Shown one piece after another: positions 44,395 through 53,447 of a stretch of 64,000 nucleotides of DNA. Each line of letters starts with the position of its first letter. Position 1 is the first letter of the stretch. The notes below the pieces were generated by a model, which saw only the letters and a program-made list of their open reading frames with translations, did no database searches and had not been told where the DNA came from. Origin of the DNA: Lachnospiraceae bacterium (GTDB taxonomy: Bacteria; Bacillota; Clostridia; Lachnospirales; Lachnospiraceae). Position numbers and translations under genes: made by a program. The stretch is taken from assembly GCA_021202465.1 (NCBI GenBank), contig JAJQCZ010000066.1, forward strand, positions 62,001 to 126,000, read 5' to 3'.

Positions 44395-44470
44395 AACTTA
44401 ATCAATTTTGTGGCTAACCGTCTATCGGCGGCTCCCGAGGGGACACCTGTTAGCGCAGGTGTCTTTCCTT
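44354..44470 (-). ncRNA. Convergent small RNA, candidate antitoxin
   Basis: A minus-strand transcript from the promoter at 44505-44477 would start near 44470 and end at the shared terminator, about 115 bases. It contains a hairpin (ACACCTG/CAGGTGT region, 44451-44470) and CGGTTAGCC (44420-44412), the same sequence that the toxin leader uses to cover its own ribosome site. It is complementary to the 3' end of the peptide message over the terminator. Confidence 0.6.
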
Positions 44471-44476
44471 ATGCCA

Positions 44477-44505
44477 ACTATAGCATGAATTCCAGAACAG
44501 TTCAA
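44477..44505 (-). promoter_or_regulatory. Promoter of the convergent small RNA
   Basis: Minus strand TTGAAC (44505-44500), 17-base spacer, TATAGT (44482-44477). Confidence 0.75.
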
Positions 44506-44644
44506 GAATTTTTTGCTGGCTCAATGCAATCTTGTATGAAAGCATTTGATTTGTACAATCTGAAAGAAGAAATGGGTGTATATTTTTGCGAAATGGTTTT
44601 GCTGCATTTAACGTCTGCGGCGACAACAGCAACTCCGAAGCCGC

Positions 44645-44673
44645 TTCCACTTTTCAACCGGATATGCTATACT
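44645..44673 (+). promoter_or_regulatory. Promoter of the fic gene
   Basis: TTCCAC, 17-base spacer, TATACT; 25 bases before the start codon. Confidence 0.6.
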
Positions 44674-44698
44674 TCCAGCAGAAAGGACGGAACCGCGC

Positions 44699-45502
44699 AT
44701 GAGACAGAAGGATTTCGTAAGAATAGTAACGGAACGCCTGCAGATCGAGTTTGAGAAACAGGACCGGAGCGGCGTTTACGGCCTGACACAGCGCATGATG
44801 GCATATAATTCAAATAAGATTGAGGGAAGCACACTCACTGAAGAACAGACTGCTTCGATGTTTGACACTGGTACCCTTTACTCCGACGATCCCGAAGTCA
44901 TCTTCCGCGCGAAGGACATCGAAGAAATGAACGGCCACTTCAAAATGTTTAACTATATGCTGAAAACGCTGGATGAACCATTGTCGGAAGATGTCATCAA
45001 AGCATTCCATAAGAACTTAAAAGAAGGCGTCTTTGAGGATTTTGCGAACGGCTATGCCATTGGAGATTATAAGAAAAGACGGAATCGCGTTTCCACGATC
45101 GCGACATCTGAACCGCAGGATGTCTATAACGACATGCAGGCGCTGCTGGATGATTACCGCGCCAATAAACGGATCGGAATCCCTGAGCTCGCTGTGTTCC
45201 ATGCCCGATTTGAAAAGATTCATCCCTTTCAGGACGGCAACGGACGTGTCGGGCGCATGATCCTGCTGCGCGAATGCCTCGTAAACGGCGTGATTCCGGT
45301 CATCATACAGGATATCAACAAAGCGGAATATTACAGAAATCTGCTGAATGTCCAGACGAAAAACCAGGTTGAAGGACTGATCGGGTATTTTAAGTCTGAG
45401 CAGGAGGACTATTACCGGAAAGCAGCGCCGTATGTGATCGATCAGGACGAACTGCAGAAACTGGATATCGGACATCTGTTCGTAAACAGTGATCCTGCAT
45501 GA
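44699..45502 (+). CDS. Fic-domain protein (AMPylase-type) with N-terminal inhibitory motif
   Basis: A 267-residue Fic protein. The catalytic loop HPFQDGNGRVGR is complete (around residue 179), with the preceding helix HARFEKI. SNKIEG near residue 38 matches the inhibitory (S/T)xxxE(G/N) helix, here at the N-terminus, which blocks ATP in class II Fic proteins. It should transfer AMP or another nucleotide to a protein target and be self-restrained. No separate antitoxin is needed or seen. Confidence 0.9.
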   Translation: MRQKDFVRIVTERLQIEFEKQDRSGVYGLTQRMMAYNSNKIEGSTLTEEQTASMFDTGTLYSDDPEVIFRAKDIEEMNGHFKMFNYMLKTLDEPLSEDVIKAFHKNLKEGVFEDFANGYAIGDYKKRRNRVSTIATSEPQDVYNDMQALLDDYRANKRIGIPELAVFHARFEKIHPFQDGNGRVGRMILLRECLVNGVIPVIIQDINKAEYYRNLLNVQTKNQVEGLIGYFKSEQEDYYRKAAPYVIDQDELQKLDIGHLFVNSDPA

Positions 45503-45547
45503 AAATATCAGTGATACTGTGGAAAAGCAGAAAAAGGGAAAAGAAAA

Positions 45548-46183
45548 ATGGGCTTCAGTAAACGATATCTCTACGTCCTGCTGTCAAGCACAGGAACAAA
45601 ATTTGCCAAAATGATCCGTCTGGTCGGGCGGCAGACCTATAACCATGCCGCGGTCAGTCTGGACGGCGACCTGGAGCATCTGTATGCTTTCGCCAGACCG
45701 CAGCAGGATGCCATTTTCCTGGGACATCTGGTGCGGGAATCGCTCGAACGGTACACGCTGCGGCAGAGTGATCCGGTTCCCGTCGTCATTCTGCGGATTC
45801 CCATTTCACAGGAAGGTTACGATTGGGTGACACGGAGAATCACGCAGATGGTCGATAACACCGAGTATATGTATAACCTTCTTTCCGTTCTTTCCTATCC
45901 GGTGACCGGAGGGATCACGGTGGATAAAACCTATACCTGTGTGGAATTTGCCACGCATTTGCTGCAGTACTGTGGATATCTGCGGGAAATGCGGTGCTGC
46001 TACTATACGCCAGATGATCTCGTGCGGGAGCTGTCCGAGTATGTGATATACCGCGGCGACATTCGGGACTGTTTGCCGGATGTGTGGGTGGATTATCAGT
46101 ATTTTTCGCCGCCGACGCTCATGCTCTTCCTTGAAAATATGCAGTCGCTGCTGCGGCTGATCCGGAGGACGGTCAAGTTTTGA
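45548..46183 (+). CDS. Permuted NlpC/P60-like (YiiX-type) cysteine hydrolase
   Basis: A 211-residue protein with no signal peptide. QTYNHAAVSLDGDLEHLYAF supplies the conserved His in a beta hairpin, and YTCVEFATHLL the Cys at the start of a helix, the permuted order of YiiX/YebB-type papain-like proteins. Members may act on peptidoglycan, lipids or proteins. It follows fic by 45 bases; co-transcription is possible. Confidence 0.75.
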   Translation: MGFSKRYLYVLLSSTGTKFAKMIRLVGRQTYNHAAVSLDGDLEHLYAFARPQQDAIFLGHLVRESLERYTLRQSDPVPVVILRIPISQEGYDWVTRRITQMVDNTEYMYNLLSVLSYPVTGGITVDKTYTCVEFATHLLQYCGYLREMRCCYYTPDDLVRELSEYVIYRGDIRDCLPDVWVDYQYFSPPTLMLFLENMQSLLRLIRRTVKF

Positions 46184-46184
46184 T

Positions 46185-46213
46185 TTGACAAATTCACGTA
46201 CATTGGTTAAGAT
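46185..46213 (+). promoter_or_regulatory. Promoter of the thi operon
   Basis: TTGACA, 17-base spacer, TAAGAT. Confidence 0.75.
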
Positions 46214-46224
46214 ATAGACCAGAG

Positions 46225-46289
46225 TGCAGGACGTAAGGCCGCACGAAGGGGTACACCACCACGGGCGTATTTCTTTGTGCGGCCTTTTT
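46225..46289 (+). ncRNA. HMP-PP riboswitch (thiS motif), terminator-embedded aptamer
   Basis: Just before thiS a compact RNA folds as an intrinsic terminator: GGCCGCAC (46237-46244) pairs with GTGCGGCC (46277-46284) and TTTTT follows. The large loop GAAGGGGTACACCACCACGGG is purine/pyrimidine-patterned and conserved-looking. This is the layout of the thiS motif, shown by the Breaker group to sense the thiamin precursor HMP-PP with an aptamer inside the terminator. The features of a TPP riboswitch are absent. The family call rests on context and architecture, not a covariance search. Confidence 0.78.
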
Positions 46290-46391
46290 CACGGGATTTT
46301 TTACTGGCAGACGGGAATCGCTGCCGTTGGAAGGTTCAGCGGTGTGTTCCCGCGGATTTATGAATGATGGGATGAGAGGAGAGTGACAGCT

Positions 46392-46586
46392 ATGGTGAAG
46401 ATCAACGGCGAAGACGTCGCGGCGCAGGGCCGGACTCTGGCGGACTATCTGGTGCAGGAGGGGTATGCCCTGACGCGGATCGCCGTGGAGTGCAACGGGC
46501 AGATCGTGCCGAAGGCGGAATACGCCGCGAAGGTGCTGGCGGACGGCGATGTTCTGGAGGTCGTGAGCTTCGTGGGGGGCGGCTGA
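46392..46586 (+). CDS. thiS: Thiamine biosynthesis sulfur carrier ThiS
   Basis: A 64-residue ubiquitin-like carrier ending in VSFVGGG; the terminal Gly is adenylated by ThiF and loaded with sulfur for the thiazole ring. VKINGEDVAAQGRTLADYL is the usual start. ATG at 46392 has GAGGAG at the right distance; the in-frame GTG at 46383 does not. Confidence 0.93.
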   Translation: MVKINGEDVAAQGRTLADYLVQEGYALTRIAVECNGQIVPKAEYAAKVLADGDVLEVVSFVGGG

Positions 46587-46587
46587 G

Positions 46588-47274
46588 ATGGAGGAAATGA
46601 GAGGGAAGGCGCAGCCTGCGAAGGAAGAAATCTCTGCCGGAAAGGACTTTCCTACAGAAGCAGACTTCCGTCAGGCTCTGGAGCTTCGCCACACGAAGCC
46701 GGTGCAGGAGAAGATCAGCGCGGCCCGGGTGGCCATCTGCGGCCTCGGCGGTCTGGGCTCGAACATTGCCATCGCACTGGCCCGCTGCGGGATCGGGGGG
46801 CTGCATTTGATCGACTTCGACCGCGTCGATCTATCCAACCTGAACCGGCAGCAGTACGGCATCGCCCAATTGGGGCAGCCGAAGCCGGAGGCACTGACCG
46901 AGGTGCTGCGGGCGGTCAATCCCTGGCTGCCCGTCCGCACAGATTTTGCGCGGCTGACCGAGGAGAATGTCCTTGCATATCTGCAGGGGGAGCCCTACAT
47001 CTGCGAGGCGTTTGATTCGCCGGAGGCCAAGGCCATGCTCACCAACGCAGTGCTGACGCATTGCCCGGAGAAATACCTGGTGGGAGCCTCCGGGATGGCG
47101 GGGCTCGGGGAGAGCAACCGGATTCAGACCCGGCGCATCCTGCCGCATTACTATCTATGCGGCGACGGCGTCTCGGGCACCGAGACCTGTGGCAGCCTGG
47201 TGGCGCCCCGCGTGATGCTCTGTGCGGCGCATCAGGCCAACAAGATACTGGAAATCATTGTAAAAGGAGAATAA
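46588..47274 (+). CDS. thiF: ThiS adenylyltransferase ThiF
   Basis: A 228-residue E1-like enzyme. [19 protein letters not shown] binds [18 protein letters not shown] is the family signature, and [12 protein letters not shown] near the end holds the cysteine region. The length is typical of the clostridial thiazole pathway form. It starts one base after thiS. Confidence 0.93.
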   Translation: MEEMRGKAQPAKEEISAGKDFPTEADFRQALELRHTKPVQEKISAARVAICGLGGLGSNIAIALARCGIGGLHLIDFDRVDLSNLNRQQYGIAQLGQPKPEALTEVLRAVNPWLPVRTDFARLTEENVLAYLQGEPYICEAFDSPEAKAMLTNAVLTHCPEKYLVGASGMAGLGESNRIQTRRILPHYYLCGDGVSGTETCGSLVAPRVMLCAAHQANKILEIIVKGE

Positions 47275-47278
47275 GAAG

Positions 47279-48049
47279 ATGACGAACGACACATTTACCC
47301 TGGGAGGGAAGGAATTTCACTCGCGTTTTATTCTGGGTTCAGGGAAATATTCGATGGAGCTGATCAAAGCGGCCGTGGAGAATGCCGGGGCGGAGATCAT
47401 CACGCTGGCGGTGCGCCGGACCAACACGAAGAAGAATGAGAATATCCTTGACTATATTCCGGAGAACGTGACGCTGCTGCCCAATACCTCCGGGGCGCGG
47501 ACCGCGGAGGAGGCGGTGCGGATCGCACGCATGGCGCGGGAGATCGGCTGCGGCGATTTCGTGAAGATTGAAATCATGCGCGACAGCAAATATCTGCTGC
47601 CGGACAACGAGGAGACCGTGAAGGCAACAGAGATTCTGGCGAAGGAGGGCTTTGTGGTGCTGCCCTACATGTACCCGGATCTCTATGCGGCCCGGGCGCT
47701 GGCGGATGCGGGCGCGGCGGCGGTGATGCCGCTGGCTTCCCCGATCGGCTCCAACAAGGGACTGGCCACGCGGGAATTCATCCAGATTCTTATCGATGAG
47801 ATCGATTTGCCGATCATCGTGGACGCGGGCATCGGCCGCCCCTCTCAGGCCTGCGAGGCCATGGAAATGGGTGCGGCGGCAATCATGGCGAACACAGCGA
47901 TCGCTACCGCCGGTGATATCCCGCGGATGGCGGGCGCCTTCAAGGACGCCATCGAGGCGGGCCGGAACGCCTATCTGGCAGGCCTGGGCCGGGTACTGGA
48001 GCGCGGCGCGTCCGCTTCGGATCCGCTGACGGGATTCTTAAGAGACTAG
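47279..48049 (+). CDS. thiG: Thiazole synthase ThiG
   Basis: A 256-residue TIM-barrel enzyme that builds the thiazole phosphate from DXP, dehydroglycine and ThiS thiocarboxylate. Marks are [18 protein letters not shown], the [17 protein letters not shown] loop with the Schiff-base Lys region nearby, [25 protein letters not shown] and [18 protein letters not shown]. Confidence 0.96.
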   Translation: MTNDTFTLGGKEFHSRFILGSGKYSMELIKAAVENAGAEIITLAVRRTNTKKNENILDYIPENVTLLPNTSGARTAEEAVRIARMAREIGCGDFVKIEIMRDSKYLLPDNEETVKATEILAKEGFVVLPYMYPDLYAARALADAGAAAVMPLASPIGSNKGLATREFIQILIDEIDLPIIVDAGIGRPSQACEAMEMGAAAIMANTAIATAGDIPRMAGAFKDAIEAGRNAYLAGLGRVLERGASASDPLTGFLRD

Positions 48050-48062
48050 GAGGCGGAAAATC

Positions 48063-49316
48063 ATGGCGGAAAATCAGTTTTTTATCGATTCGGCACGGCT
48101 CAGTGAGAAGGCTCTGAATAAGAAGCATCGTCTGGAGCAGGATCCCTCCAGCCGCACGAACCATATGGAATATATGCCGGGGATGGAGCAGATCTCCCCG
48201 GAGATCCGGGAGCGCGTGCTCGCGGAGATGAATGCCTATGATTCCTCAAAATACACCGACGCGGATGTGCGGCGGGCTCTGCAGCATGAGACCTGCAGCG
48301 TGGAGGATTTCAAGGCGCTGCTCTCTCCGGCGGCGGCTCCGTATCTGGAGGAGATGGCGGTCCGGGCCAAGGAGGAGACCGGCAAGCATTTCGGCAATAC
48401 GGTCTATCTGTTCACGCCCCTCTATATCGCCAATTACTGTGAAAATTACTGTATCTACTGCGGGTTTAACTGTTATAATGACATCGTGCGTAAGAAACTC
48501 TCCATGGAAGAGATCAAAAAGGAGATGCAGGTGATCGCTGATTCCGGCATCGAGGAGATCCTGATTCTGACCGGCGAGAGCCGGGGGCAGAGTGATGTCA
48601 AGTACATCGGCGAAGCCTGCAAACTGGCGCGGAATTATTTCCGCAATGTGGGACTGGAGATCTATCCGGTCAATACCGATGAGTATCGGTATCTGCACGA
48701 ATGCGGAGCGGATTATGTGACGGTATTCCAGGAGACCTATGACGCGGACAAATACGAGACACTGCATCTGATGGGACACAAGCGTGTCTTCCCCTACCGC
48801 TTCGAGGCGCAGGAGCGGGCGATCCGCGGCGGGATGCGGGGCGTCGGCTTCTCAGCGCTGCTGGGACTGGCGGACTTCCGCAAGGACGCGCTGGCTTCGG
48901 CTCTGCATGTGTACTATTTGCAGCGCAAATACCCGCACGCGGAGTATTCTCTGTCCTGCCCGCGGCTGCGTCCGATTATTAACAATGACAAGATCAATCC
49001 GCTGGATGTTCACGAGAAGGAGCTCTGTCAGGTTCTCTGTGCCTACCGCATCTTCCTGCCCTACGTGGGGATCACCGTGTCCTCCCGGGAGCAGAAGCAT
49101 TTCCGGGACGGGATTGTGAAGATCGCGGCGACCAAGGTCTCGGCCGGGGTCTCCACGGGCATCGGCGATCATGAGAGCAAATATACCGGGAAAGAGGACG
49201 CGGAGGCCGGCGACGAGCAGTTCGAGATCTCCGATGGCCGCAGCTTCGATCAGATGTATACGGACATGGCGGGTGAGGGACTGCAGCCGGTCCTGAATGA
49301 CTATGTCTACGTGTAA
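48063..49316 (+). CDS. thiH: 2-iminoacetate synthase ThiH (radical SAM)
   Basis: A 417-residue radical SAM enzyme that splits tyrosine to dehydroglycine and p-cresol. The cluster motif CENYCIYCGFN (CxxxCxxC) is near residue 125; LILTGES and the C-terminal BATS region follow. ThiH marks an anaerobic thiazole pathway. Its end overlaps thiE by up to 20 bases. Confidence 0.95.
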   Translation: MAENQFFIDSARLSEKALNKKHRLEQDPSSRTNHMEYMPGMEQISPEIRERVLAEMNAYDSSKYTDADVRRALQHETCSVEDFKALLSPAAAPYLEEMAVRAKEETGKHFGNTVYLFTPLYIANYCENYCIYCGFNCYNDIVRKKLSMEEIKKEMQVIADSGIEEILILTGESRGQSDVKYIGEACKLARNYFRNVGLEIYPVNTDEYRYLHECGADYVTVFQETYDADKYETLHLMGHKRVFPYRFEAQERAIRGGMRGVGFSALLGLADFRKDALASALHVYYLQRKYPHAEYSLSCPRLRPIINNDKINPLDVHEKELCQVLCAYRIFLPYVGITVSSREQKHFRDGIVKIAATKVSAGVSTGIGDHESKYTGKEDAEAGDEQFEISDGRSFDQMYTDMAGEGLQPVLNDYVYV

Positions 49317-49905
49317 GGTGCTCTGTGTGACGAACCGCCGCCTGGTGCGGGGGGACTTCCTGACACAGATCGAACGGATCGCCGCCGGGGTGACGGCGAT
49401 TCTTCTGCGGGAGAAGGATCTGCCTCCGGAGGAGTATGTGCAGCTGGCGAAGCAGGCGGCGGGGGCTTGTGCGCCCTACGGTGCGCCGCTGATTCCTCAT
49501 ACTTATACGAAGGCGGCGCTTCGGCTGGGAAGCCGCCGCATCCATCTGCCCGGGCCGGTGTTCTTCGCGCTGACAGAGGCGGAGCGGAGCCGGTTTGAAA
49601 CGATCGGCGTCTCGGTTCACAGCGCGGAGGAGGCGCGGGCGGCCGCCTCCTCCGGAGCTTCGTATCTGACGGCGGGGCATGTTTTCGCCACGGACTGCAA
49701 GCGGGGCCTGCCGCCCCGCGGCCTTCCTTCTCTGGAGGAGGTCTGCGCCGCCGTGGACATCCCGGTGTACGCCATCGGCGGCATCACGCCGGAGAATGCC
49801 GGGGCGTGCCTGGCGGCCGGGGCAGAGGGCGTCTGCCTCATGTCGTCGCTGATGGAGGCTGTGGAACCGGAGGAACTGCTGCGGAAGTTTTACAGTGGGA
49901 AGTGA
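49297..49905 (+). CDS. thiE: Thiamine phosphate synthase ThiE
   Basis: A 202-residue TIM-barrel enzyme joining HMP-PP to the thiazole phosphate. VTNRRL, ILLREKDLPPEEY, LGSRRIHLP, GVSVHSAEEA, YLTAGHVFAT and AIGGITPEN are all in family order. ATG at 49297 or 49303, both inside the thiH end, so translation is coupled. It ends the operon. Confidence 0.92.
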   Translation: MTMSTCKVLCVTNRRLVRGDFLTQIERIAAGVTAILLREKDLPPEEYVQLAKQAAGACAPYGAPLIPHTYTKAALRLGSRRIHLPGPVFFALTEAERSRFETIGVSVHSAEEARAAASSGASYLTAGHVFATDCKRGLPPRGLPSLEEVCAAVDIPVYAIGGITPENAGACLAAGAEGVCLMSSLMEAVEPEELLRKFYSGK

Positions 49906-50056
49906 GAGAACCGGGTTTTGCGCAGAATGAGATATACCAAAGGCGTCTTTTAGGGAAAGCTTTGGTTTTCATCATCGAATATATGGACAGCAGCCCGATT
50001 GTGCGAATACCTGCAGAATGCCTGCTGTATTGAGAGAGCAGAGGAAGGAGACTGTC

Positions 50057-50884
50057 ATGCCGGAATTGCCGGAGGTAGAAACGATTCGACGTGTGATCGG
50101 GCCGCAGATCAGCGGACTGATGGTGGAGCAGGTAACAGTGCGCCGCCCGGAGGTCATCGCCCATCCGGCGGCGGAAGAATGTGAGCGTCGTCTGACCGGA
50201 CAGTGCTTCCGTGAGCTGGCACGCCGCGGAAAGTATCTTGTTTTTCAGTTTTCCGGCGGAGACCGTCTGCTTCTTCATCTGCGCATGACTGGCTGTCTGC
50301 TTCTGACACCGGCGGAGGCGCCGGAGGAGCCGCACACGCATGTGGTTTTCCGGTTGAGTGATGGCCGGGAGCTGCGTTTTTCTGACACACGCCGCTTCGG
50401 GCGTTTCTGGCTGCTGCGCGAGGGCGAAACAGATACCTACAGCGGTGCAGAGAAGCTGGGTCTGGAACCGTCCGACTCGTCTCTTTCTGCTGAATATTTG
50501 TCTGATCAATGGGGGAAAAGCCGGAAGGCCATCAAGACGTGTCTGCTGGACCAGACCGTGATCGCCGGAATCGGCAATATTTATTCAGATGAAATTCTTT
50601 ATGCGGCCGGAATCCATCCGGCGCGGCAGGCACTCTGCCTGACCGGAGAGGAATGGGAACGCCTGGCTGCGGAGATCCCGAAGCAGCTGTCTTATTTTAT
50701 TGAAAAGAATGCGATCACGCCGGAGGACTATCTGGAGACGAGAGGGAAGGATTATCGGAACACGCCGCATTTGCAGGTGTACGGGCATGAGGGAGAACCC
50801 TGTCCTTCCTGCGGCGCGCCGCTTTGCCGCAGGGTGATCGGCGGGCGGGGCAGCGTGTTCTGTCCGCGGTGTCAGCGGGAGTAG
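50057..50884 (+). CDS. mutM: Formamidopyrimidine-DNA glycosylase
   Basis: A 275-residue base-excision repair enzyme removing 8-oxoguanine. The mature start PELPEVETIRR gives the catalytic Pro and Glu; a Lys in RRGKYLVF, the H2TH part (GIGNIYSDEILYAAGIHP) and the zinc finger CPSCG...CPRC at the end are complete. AAGGAG precedes the ATG. The frame upstream (from 50018) is not part of it. Confidence 0.96.
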   Translation: MPELPEVETIRRVIGPQISGLMVEQVTVRRPEVIAHPAAEECERRLTGQCFRELARRGKYLVFQFSGGDRLLLHLRMTGCLLLTPAEAPEEPHTHVVFRLSDGRELRFSDTRRFGRFWLLREGETDTYSGAEKLGLEPSDSSLSAEYLSDQWGKSRKAIKTCLLDQTVIAGIGNIYSDEILYAAGIHPARQALCLTGEEWERLAAEIPKQLSYFIEKNAITPEDYLETRGKDYRNTPHLQVYGHEGEPCPSCGAPLCRRVIGGRGSVFCPRCQRE

Positions 50885-50888
50885 GATT

Positions 50889-51830
50889 TTATTCCTCGTT
50901 TTCCGCCCGGTTCCTCTTGCGGAATTCACTGGGGGAGCAGTGCAGGTATTTCTGGAAAATGCGCCCGAAGTAGCTGTTGTCGGTAAACCCCACGGACTGG
51001 CTGATGTCAAGGACGGTGTCGTCGGTCTCCAGAAGTCTGCGGGCGGCCATGCGTACCCGGTAATTCTGCAGGTAGTGGATGGGTGTCACGCGCAGTGTTT
51101 TCTGAAAGCAGCGGAAACATTCCCGTTCACTGATAGCGGCGGCTCCGGCGATCTCGGCCAGGCCGATTTTTTTTGTGTAATTTTTCTGAATATAGGAGAG
51201 CATGGCCTGAATCCGCTCCTCGCTGCGGTCATCGACCGTGCGGCGCAGCGCCAGGCGGGGGCGGGCCTCCAGACAGAGGTATTTCCAGATTCCGGTCAGT
51301 TGTGTGCGCACGTCAAACTCGTAGGCAAATTCTCTCTGCTGAGACAGCATGCGGGCCGATTGCAGGAGTTCGCGCACCGGCTCGGTCCGTGGATTTTCCG
51401 CCGTGAAAGGGAGCAGATCCAGATCGCGGCAGTCCAGGAGAGGGCTGACATAGCGGGTGTCGAGAGCATTTCCCCAGCCGCCGCTGACGAGATCCGGCTG
51501 GAAGAGACAGCTCTTGAAGCTGCAGACCGCATCTGATCCGGCCGGAAGCATCTGGTGGAGCGCGTTGGCGTTGATAAAGCAGAGCTCTCCGACGTCGAGG
51601 GTATAGCTGCGTTTACTGCTCTGGATTCGCAGCGTCCCGGCTGTGACCTCAATGATCTCGACATCCCGATGCCAGTGCCAGGGAACCGCATCCTCCAGAA
51701 AATGGTCGAAATCTACGGTGTAAAAGGCGCAGGGGAAAACAAAGTCTTCCTCCTCCCGCGGGGCGGTGTGCGGACGAAGCCGCCGCTCCACCTCCAGATC
51801 TTCGGTCAGGCGCAGACCTATGATGTGCAT
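50889..51830 (-). CDS. AraC-family regulator with cupin sensor
   Basis: A 313-residue regulator. The N-terminal cupin (VPWHWHRDVEIIEVTAGTLRI, DVGELCFINANALHQM) senses an unknown ligand; two HTH motifs are at the C-terminus (GLAEIAGAAAISERECFRCFQ; VLDISQSVGFTDNSYFGRIFQKYLHCSPSEFRK). ATG at 51830 follows AGGAG. The open frame upstream to 52343 runs through intergenic DNA. It ends 5 bases from mutM, tail to tail, and is divergent from the RiPP cluster, which it might control. Confidence 0.88.
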   Translation of the reverse strand: MHIIGLRLTEDLEVERRLRPHTAPREEEDFVFPCAFYTVDFDHFLEDAVPWHWHRDVEIIEVTAGTLRIQSSKRSYTLDVGELCFINANALHQMLPAGSDAVCSFKSCLFQPDLVSGGWGNALDTRYVSPLLDCRDLDLLPFTAENPRTEPVRELLQSARMLSQQREFAYEFDVRTQLTGIWKYLCLEARPRLALRRTVDDRSEERIQAMLSYIQKNYTKKIGLAEIAGAAAISERECFRCFQKTLRVTPIHYLQNYRVRMAARRLLETDDTVLDISQSVGFTDNSYFGRIFQKYLHCSPSEFRKRNRAENEE

Positions 51831-52133
51831 ATGTGCTCCTTTTCTATAAAAGATGTCAAGAACTGTTCTGGATAGTCTATCACAAATCCCGGTATCCAAC
51901 AAGCGAATGTCTGAGTATATTTTTCGACTGTTCCCGGAAAACAGTGTCGTGAAATTTGCTTTTTCAATCCATTTGTCTTTAAAATTATGGCTCAGCAGAA
52001 ACCATACAGAAACTTTACAAAAACAATATGAAATGATCATAAAATTATGATAGCAGGTGAACCGGAAGTCCTTTAAAATTACATCAACAGGATGAGCCGA
52101 GAACAATTTTGCAGAAAGAGAGATTGCAGGATT
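51831..52133. other. Control region between araC and the RiPP cluster
   Basis: It is clearly AT-rich. GAAACTTTACA (52009-52019) occurs again at 59095-59105 before the cluster's XRE gene; its TTTACA could serve as a -35 with CATAAA-like -10 about 17-18 bases on. The perfect palindrome ATCATAA-AA-TTATGAT (52036-52051) overlaps that -10 and is a plausible operator. Confidence 0.5.
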
Positions 52134-53246
52134 ATGAGACTGAACCCGGCGTATGAAGTGATGGAAATAAACGGGCATTATTTGCTGGTTGATATAAAAA
52201 CAGATAAATATTTTGAAGTTGATGAAGACACTTTTTATCTGACTACTCATTTGCAGGAGGCCGGGAAGAGAGATGAGGAGAGAATTACTTTCCTGAAGGA
52301 AAAAGGAATCATTTTTGAAAATGATGAACAGACGGGAAAGCAAAAGCGCCGGATTGAATACGGCGGGATTACAAAAATCCGGTTATTCAGTTTCAGAAGC
52401 GAAAAGTTTTTTCGGAAGGGAATTTTGAAAAAAACAGCAGAATCCTCTGCTTTACCATGGCTCATGAAACTGAGCAGTGCCATTGGCGCGGCGCTGTCAG
52501 TGGCAAGCATGGTTTATCTGATGTCTGGCAGTGCTTATATGCAGGAGAACGTAACTGCAGACAGACTTCTCAAGGTGCTTCCGGCAGTGTATCTGATGAG
52601 CTTTTTAATAACGGTTTTTCACGAATTGGGACATGCTCTTATTTGCAGACATTACTGCGGCTATGTGGGAAGATGCGGGGCCATGCTGTTCTTTTTCATG
52701 CCGGCTTTATATACGAATACAACGGTGGCAGTTTTTGCTGAACGCAAACAGCGGCTGGAGATTATTATGGCCGGGGTCTATATGCAGCTGACGCTTGCCG
52801 GAGTTCTGTCAATTCTTACAGTGGTCGCTACGCTGGCAGAAAACGAAGTGAGCCTGGTCCTTTTGATGCTGAATATTATTAATTTCCTGTATATTATAAT
52901 GAATCTGAATCCCCTTTTTAAATATGACGGATACTGGTTTTTATCTGCAGCATGGAATATAAACTATCTTTATGAGAAATCGATTGGTGAGGTCCTGAGA
53001 GCCGGAATTGCCAAAAATAAAGACCGGAAAATCAGTGGACGGCTGTTTGTGTATGGAATCTGTCTGATTGGGTTTTACATCATTATGTGGATGGCAGTCA
53101 TAATTGGAATTTACAGGTTTTTGTATCCAATGTTTGGACTTTGCTGCCTGATCCCGGAAGGCGTTATTATCCTTTTGGTTATCAAAGAGATCTGTGGCTG
53201 GGACAAAGCATATCGACAGGTGACAGAGGAAAAGATTCCGGCATAA
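52134..53246 (+). CDS. RiPP M50 (site-2 type) membrane metallopeptidase with PqqD/RRE-like N-terminus
   Basis: About 370 residues. Residues 1-70 (LNPAYEVMEINGHYLLVDIKT, then FEVDEDTFYLTTHL) look like a PqqD-type RRE that binds leader peptides. The rest is an intramembrane zinc peptidase: HELGH at residues 163-167 inside a helix, and NPLFKYDGYW near 259-268, whose Asp is the third ligand. At least five more helices are visible. It likely removes the leader of the two precursors. Start chosen at 52134; an ATG at 52092 adds 14 residues but overlaps its own ribosome site. Confidence 0.85.
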   Translation: MRLNPAYEVMEINGHYLLVDIKTDKYFEVDEDTFYLTTHLQEAGKRDEERITFLKEKGIIFENDEQTGKQKRRIEYGGITKIRLFSFRSEKFFRKGILKKTAESSALPWLMKLSSAIGAALSVASMVYLMSGSAYMQENVTADRLLKVLPAVYLMSFLITVFHELGHALICRHYCGYVGRCGAMLFFFMPALYTNTTVAVFAERKQRLEIIMAGVYMQLTLAGVLSILTVVATLAENEVSLVLLMLNIINFLYIIMNLNPLFKYDGYWFLSAAWNINYLYEKSIGEVLRAGIAKNKDRKISGRLFVYGICLIGFYIIMWMAVIIGIYRFLYPMFGLCCLIPEGVIILLVIKEICGWDKAYRQVTEEKIPA

Positions 53247-53295
53247 TGCCGAATCGATAGATGCATCTTGATATTAGAGAAAGGAGGACAAACGG

Positions 53296-53403
53296 ATGAA
53301 GAATTTTGCGTTTAAAGAAGTGGAAACCTGTGAACTTCCCTGTGCAAAATGCTTTTGGGGCGGAGCGGCGCTGGTAGTGGCAGCCGTAGCGCTTGCCACC
53401 TGA
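53296..53403 (+). CDS. RiPP precursor peptide 1 (daptide-like)
   Basis: A 35-residue peptide with AAGGAGG upstream. The leader MKNFAFKEVETCELP matches the leader of precursor 2; the core CAKCFWGG is followed by a hydrophobic helix rich in Ala/Val and ends ALAT. The final Thr with a hydrophobic helix is the hallmark of daptide substrates. Two core cysteines are present, which might be further modified. Confidence 0.85.
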   Translation: MKNFAFKEVETCELPCAKCFWGGAALVVAAVALAT

Positions 53404-53447
53404 ATAAGTAAATACGCAGAGGAACAAAGAAAGGAGGTGTGGACGCT

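Noticed and set aside
44410-44754. 114-codon plus-strand frame before fic
   Set aside because: It overlaps the antisense RNA promoter and the fic start and has no ribosome site.
46225-46289. TPP riboswitch before thiS
   Set aside because: The conserved CUGAGA-type and pyrophosphate-sensor segments are missing; the short terminator-embedded form fits HMP-PP better.
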